Source: Phoronis ovalis
Lineage: Eukaryota; Phoronida; Phoronidae
NCBI GenBank assembly: GCA_028565635.1
Contig: JAOXYB010053267.1
Span: forward strand, 1-11,425
DNA length: 11,425 nucleotides
Direction of reading: 5' to 3'
Each line of letters begins with the position of its first letter. Positions within the stretch are counted from its first letter, which is position 1. Shown piece by piece: positions 10,901-11,425 of the stretch. The position numbers and the translations under genes are program-made. The notes beneath the pieces are model-generated. The model was not told the origin of the DNA. It made no database searches and saw only the letters and a list, made by a program, of their open reading frames with translations.

Positions 10901-11092
10901 CAAAAACTGACAAAACAAAAATCAGTATGCAAGCATTACTACTTGTAACAGAAGGCCAAAAATAACTTACCTAAACTGGCTTTAAGCCAGACATAAACAA
11001 AAGCAAAATGTAAGCACAAGGTTACCGTATCACTTTACCTTTGCATTTCTTAATTTGAATATGTGCTCATCAAGTTCAGGAAGATCTTCGAA
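156..11092 (-). CDS. ALG13-like: ALG13/OTUD4-type OTU-Tudor protein gene, internal part, nine exons
   Basis: The spliced minus-strand coding sequence joins 11092-11039, 10864-10818, 8675-8603, 7303-7222, 2727-2589, 1455-1389, 1157-1010, 820-768 and 259-156. It gives about 255 residues without a stop, and every junction is phase-consistent. Domain order is OTU second half with the NHYD catalytic histidine motif, a charged linker, the block [18 protein letters not shown], then a Tudor domain (GDKCQ ... VFVEELAE). In this family the OTU fold is a deubiquitinase-type cysteine protease. ALG13 proteins may also carry an N-terminal UDP-GlcNAc transferase domain that acts with ALG14 at the ER in N-glycan synthesis. 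That domain, the catalytic cysteine and the C-terminus are not in the window. Segments such as [18 protein letters not shown] and [10 protein letters not shown] look closer to remembered human ALG13 than OTUD4, but no alignment was run. The family is secure; the choice between ALG13, OTUD4 and a pre-duplication ancestor is less so. Confidence 0.88.
260..767 (-). other. Intron between exons 8 and 9
   Basis: A 508-base phase 0 intron with GTAACT donor and TTCTAG acceptor. It is plain AT-rich sequence with a long T run near 559-572. No open frame, RNA gene or clear repeat was seen. Confidence 0.85.
768..820 (-). CDS. ALG13-like: Exon 8: start of the Tudor domain (FSTGDKCQ)
   Basis: This 53-base exon completes a tyrosine codon (T+AT) and encodes [17 protein letters not shown], ending in phase 0. 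The acceptor is a T tract, TTTTTTTGTAG, and the donor is CAG|GTAACT. G-D-K-C-Q-V is the first beta strand of the ALG13/OTUD4 Tudor domain, with the V supplied by the next exon. It is too short to be found by open-frame length and was located by its splice borders and by the need to join exon 7 in phase 1. Tudor domains in general bind methylated arginine or lysine through an aromatic cage; whether this subfamily does so is not shown by the sequence. Confidence 0.88.
1010..1157 (-). CDS. ALG13-like: Exon 7: pre-Tudor block [20 protein letters not shown]
   Basis: This 148-base exon encodes 49 residues: [10 protein letters not shown], then [20 protein letters not shown], then [19 protein letters not shown], plus one base of a tyrosine codon. 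The motif P-F-P-Y-x-x-x-K-A-L-D-P-x-I-Y-R-N-V-E-x-D-x-W is a highly conserved signature directly before the Tudor domain in ALG13, with a looser form in OTUD4. The acceptor used is TTTATTTCAG|CAC at 1158-1160; a second AG seven bases downstream (exon start 1150) is possible with the alternative donor of the previous exon. The donor is AAGT|GTTAGT at 1009. Other GT choices nearby (GTGTTA at 1011, GTAATG at 1005) would break frame or create a stop at the join. An in-frame methionine upstream (1196) lies in the intron and is not the start. Confidence 0.93.
1389..1455 (-). CDS. ALG13-like: Exon 6: variable linker, ending at a GC donor
   Basis: This 67-base exon completes a serine codon (AG+T) and encodes [20 protein letters not shown] plus DK. 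The acceptor is TTTCAG|T. The donor that keeps the best phase is AAG|GCAAGT, a typical strong GC-AG type 5' splice site. A competing ordinary donor, GTTAGT, starts four bases further on (1384) and would extend the exon to 1385. The peptide has no recognisable motif and falls in the linker between OTU and Tudor, which varies widely in the family. Support comes from phase agreement with both neighbours (2 in, 0 out), a good acceptor and no stop in this frame, rather than from sequence similarity. Confidence 0.78.
1456..2588 (-). other. Intron between exons 5 and 6
   Basis: A 1,133-base phase 2 intron with GTTTGT donor and TTTCAG acceptor. It contains a diverged direct repeat of about 175 bases (about 1965-2315), annotated separately. 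Otherwise it is AT-rich with no coding evidence. Confidence 0.85.
1965..2315. repeat. Diverged direct repeat, about 175-base period
   Basis: Several landmarks recur in the same order and at similar spacing. They are ttggt..c-ccctg at 1970 and 2147, aggttagaaata at 2078 and 2252, and ttataaaatgaaa at 2117 and 2292. The copies differ by many substitutions and small indels, indicating an old tandem duplication inside the intron. Boundaries are approximate. Confidence 0.6.
2589..2727 (-). CDS. ALG13-like: Exon 5: OTU C-terminal helix and charged linker
   Basis: This 139-base exon completes the serine codon begun in the previous exon and then encodes 45 residues, starting [17 protein letters not shown] and ending GSTSDKAE, with two bases left over. 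The acceptor is CTTCTTATTATAG|CA and the donor is AGAG|GTTTGT, with a less usual T at donor position +3. The hydrophobic helix (I/L-x-Y-x-L-L-Y-x-x-V-F) followed by an acidic patch is the known end of the OTU fold in ALG13/OTUD4 proteins. The rest is a polar linker rich in Lys, His, Arg and Ser ([11 protein letters not shown]), probably disordered and poorly conserved. The open frame on the plus strand at 2646-2900 overlaps it antisense and is discounted. The preceding intron is the longest in the window, about 4.5 kb. Confidence 0.92.
3073..3148. repeat. Exact 36-base direct duplication, 40-base period
   Basis: Copies at 3073-3108 and 3113-3148 are identical and separated by four bases (tata). 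The unit is clearly richer in G and C than its surroundings and contains gctagc, a six-base palindrome. Perfect identity suggests a recent event. Confidence 0.95.
4967..4995. repeat. GT dinucleotide microsatellite, about 14.5 units
   Basis: An uninterrupted run of GT repeats 29 bases long inside the long intron, followed by an AT-alternating stretch. Such tracts are common in animal introns and likely polymorphic in length. Confidence 0.98.
6846..6904. repeat. Perfect inverted repeat, 26-base arms, 7-base loop
   Basis: The arms at 6846-6871 and 6879-6904 are exact reverse complements around the loop ttttaat. The arms are strongly AT-rich. It lies in the long intron about 320 bases downstream (in transcription) of the exon with the catalytic histidine. 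It could be an extruding palindrome, a very small inverted-repeat element, or a hairpin in the pre-mRNA. Confidence 0.93.
7222..7303 (-). CDS. ALG13-like: Exon 4: OTU catalytic histidine motif NHYD
   Basis: This 82-base exon encodes [16 protein letters not shown] and then [11 protein letters not shown], and ends with one base of a serine codon. The acceptor is TTTGTTTTAG|G and the donor is a consensus GTAAGT. The stretch L-C-Y-x-x-x-N-H-Y-D-x-V-Y is the hallmark of the OTU C-terminal catalytic strand. The histidine is the general base of the cysteine protease triad, and the aspartate two residues later (H-x-D) is the usual third member. Both are intact, so nothing visible here argues against catalysis, but the nucleophilic cysteine lies upstream outside the window. 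SAAICQ resembles the S-A-A-V-C-Q I remember from human ALG13 more than the matching part of OTUD4. This is the most diagnostic exon in the window. Confidence 0.96.
7304..8602 (-). other. Intron between exons 3 and 4
   Basis: A 1,299-base phase 0 intron with GTATGT donor and GTTTTAG acceptor. It is mostly featureless. Around 7655-7760 the base composition is richer in G and C and contains a doubled gacgat, which might be a remnant of an interspersed repeat but is not identifiable. Confidence 0.85.
8603..8675 (-). CDS. ALG13-like: Exon 3: OTU domain, HDFVVY strand and loop
   Basis: This 73-base exon contributes the last base of the arginine codon and then 24 codons, beginning [18 protein letters not shown] and ending GFEKT at a phase 0 boundary. 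The donor is ACG|GTATGT and the acceptor TTTTTTCAG|G. The D-F-x-x-Y motif followed by a variable loop and a N-G-F/Y-E element matches the OTU region just before the strand carrying the catalytic histidine. The start of this exon and its acceptor are duplicated in tandem 34 bases upstream in transcription (8699-8728). The distal acceptor copy would shift the frame and meet a stop quickly, so the proximal one is used here. An open frame on the opposite strand across 8453-8713 is a shadow of this exon. Confidence 0.92.
8665..8728. repeat. 34-base-period tandem duplication of an exon start and its splice acceptor
   Basis: Copies at 8665-8694 and 8699-8728 agree at all but a few of 30 bases. Each carries, on the minus strand, a pyrimidine tract, a C-A-G acceptor and the following CATGATTTTG. 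The first copy is the real start of exon 3; the second lies 34 bases upstream in transcription. Confidence 0.85.
8925..8950. repeat. Short inverted repeat, 9-base arms
   Basis: ttctttttc at 8925-8933 pairs with gaaaaagaa at 8942-8950 around an 8-base loop. It is probably a chance product of adjacent pyrimidine and purine tracts. Confidence 0.5.
9931..9970. repeat. Short imperfect direct repeat
   Basis: The sequence ttgtttttaatcaataata at 9931 recurs at 9953 with one base missing. This is a minor slippage-type duplication. Confidence 0.7.
10039..10320. repeat. Diverged direct repeat, about 190-base period
   Basis: Blocks recur in order: ccaagctt..cgaag.tcct at 10040 and 10229, atgacaaaat at 10085 and 10280, and tggaaa at 10131 and 10311. 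Spacing drifts between 180 and 195 bases. This looks like an old duplication or two members of one short interspersed family. Boundaries are approximate. Confidence 0.5.
10376..10416. repeat. 16-base tandem repeat, about 2.5 copies
   Basis: Units at 10376-10391 and 10392-10407 differ at one base, and a partial third begins at 10408. The unit is gcagaattatttttca. Confidence 0.85.
10818..10864 (-). CDS. ALG13-like: Exon 2: OTU domain, [12 protein letters not shown] strand
   Basis: This 47-base exon encodes [15 protein letters not shown] plus the first two bases of an arginine codon completed in the next exon. It enters in phase 0 and leaves in phase 2. The acceptor is a clean pyrimidine stretch ending TTTTTCAG and the donor is ACAG|GTTGGT. 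The peptide corresponds to the conserved OTU stretch W-x-G-x-x-E-I-x-A-L-S-x-x-Y, which leads into the beta strand with the D-F-x-x-Y motif. The residue pattern (aromatic, glycine, acidic-Ile, Ala-Leu-Ser) is characteristic of OTUD/ALG13-type OTU domains, so confidence is high despite the short length. The intron to the preceding exon is only 174 bases; the one to the following exon is 2,142 bases. Confidence 0.87.
10965..10990 (-). other. Strong decoy 5' splice site next to a 15-base palindrome
   Basis: On the minus strand the sequence TTAG|GTAAGT (donor bases 10970-10965) fits the donor consensus better than the real donor GTAAAG of exon 1. It directly follows ctggctttaagccag (10976-10990), which can pair as 7-base arms. 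Using it would extend exon 1 through an in-frame stop, so it is probably not used. Confidence 0.5.
11039..11092 (-). CDS. ALG13-like: Exon 1 of those visible: OTU domain, middle helices
   Basis: This 54-base exon encodes [18 protein letters not shown]. It starts and ends in phase 0. The acceptor lies after a long T tract (ttttttttag, read on the minus strand) and the donor is AAG|GTAAAG, a moderately good site. The peptide fits the OTU segment in which human ALG13 and OTUD4 have a phenylalanine-glutamate start and a helix ending shortly before the E-W/S-A/V-G-Q/P-L/V-E-I block; it looks about two residues shorter than the human proteins as I remember them. On its own the match is weak, but the phase agrees with the next exon and the joined peptide reads naturally into [12 protein letters not shown]. 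The preceding exon, which should carry the catalytic D-G-N/S-C-L-F motif, was not found in the remaining 333 bases on the right and must lie beyond the window. Confidence 0.8.
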
Positions 11093-11425
11093 CTAAAAAA
11101 AAGAGTAATATTTTTTTTGTATTTTAGTTTAAAATAAATACACCTGCAATACATTTTAGACAGAGTGACATGAAATAAACAGAACACCACACGTATTTTT
11201 CCAAAAATTTGACTTAAAAAAAATATTTTCTAATTGTTTATTTTCTATTTCAGTTAAAATACTTATATTTCCAATTCCATATAAAGCATTTATTAATCTT
11301 TTTACCAAGGTTTATTTGAAAGCTGTTAAAAACGGCACAGGGAAAATCACAAGACATTTGTCATGTCTAATGCCCATCCAATGTGTAGGATATTTTTTTA
11401 ACATTATTGTTTTTTTACATTAGAA
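11093..11425 (-). other. Intron upstream of exon 1 (3' part)
   Basis: AT-rich non-coding DNA preceding the acceptor of the first visible exon, with several A/T runs. I looked for an exon with the OTU catalytic cysteine motif and saw none. Confidence 0.75.

Noticed and set aside
1-11425. CRISPR arrays, bacterial operons, ribosomal binding sites, tRNA or rRNA genes
   Set aside because: Intron-exon structure shows an animal nuclear gene. No spaced repeat array was seen, and no tRNA internal promoter boxes or rRNA-like sequence were recognised by reading.

Overview
The window is animal nuclear DNA, not bacterial or viral. It is AT-rich (roughly 70% by eye) and no reading frame is long. Short coding blocks on the minus strand, 47 to 148 bases each, are separated by AT-rich non-coding DNA with consensus splice borders. 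Nine exons could be chained, running from right (11092) to left (156). Every junction keeps frame, with intron phases 0, 2, 0, 1, 2, 0, 1, 0, and the ninth exon ends in phase 2. Together they encode about 255 residues with no internal stop. The gene enters the window from the right and leaves on the left, so both ends are missing.

The spliced protein is the OTU plus Tudor part of an ALG13/OTUD4-type protein. Exons 11092-11039, 10864-10818, 8675-8603 and 7303-7222 give the second half of an OTU (ovarian tumour) cysteine-protease fold, ending in the catalytic histidine motif NHYD. Exon 2727-2589 gives the OTU C-terminal tail and a charged linker. Exons 1455-1389 and 1157-1010 give a linker and the motif [18 protein letters not shown], which precedes the Tudor domain in this family. 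Exons 820-768 and 259-156 give the Tudor domain (STGDKCQ...[10 protein letters not shown]). From memory of the human proteins this is closer to ALG13 than to OTUD4. The catalytic aspartate/cysteine exon, any N-terminal glycosyltransferase domain and the C-terminal tail lie outside the window. The host is probably an invertebrate or early-branching animal, but the species cannot be named from this sequence.

The remaining ~90% is intron: about 4.5 kb (2728-7221), 2.1 kb (8676-10817), 1.3 kb (7304-8602), 1.1 kb (1456-2588), and shorter ones. They hold small repeats but no recognisable transposase, reverse transcriptase, tRNA, rRNA or second gene. Repeats include a perfect 26-base-arm hairpin (6846-6904), a 36-base direct duplication (3073-3148), a GT microsatellite (4967-4995), and diverged direct repeats of about 175 and 190 base period. 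A 34-base tandem duplication copies the splice acceptor of the 8675-8603 exon.

The points most worth a second look concern splicing: the duplicated acceptor at 8665-8728, a GC-AG intron with a competing in-frame GT-AG alternative at 1157-1389, and cryptic exon-like islands in the largest intron. I did not find a convincing undescribed system.
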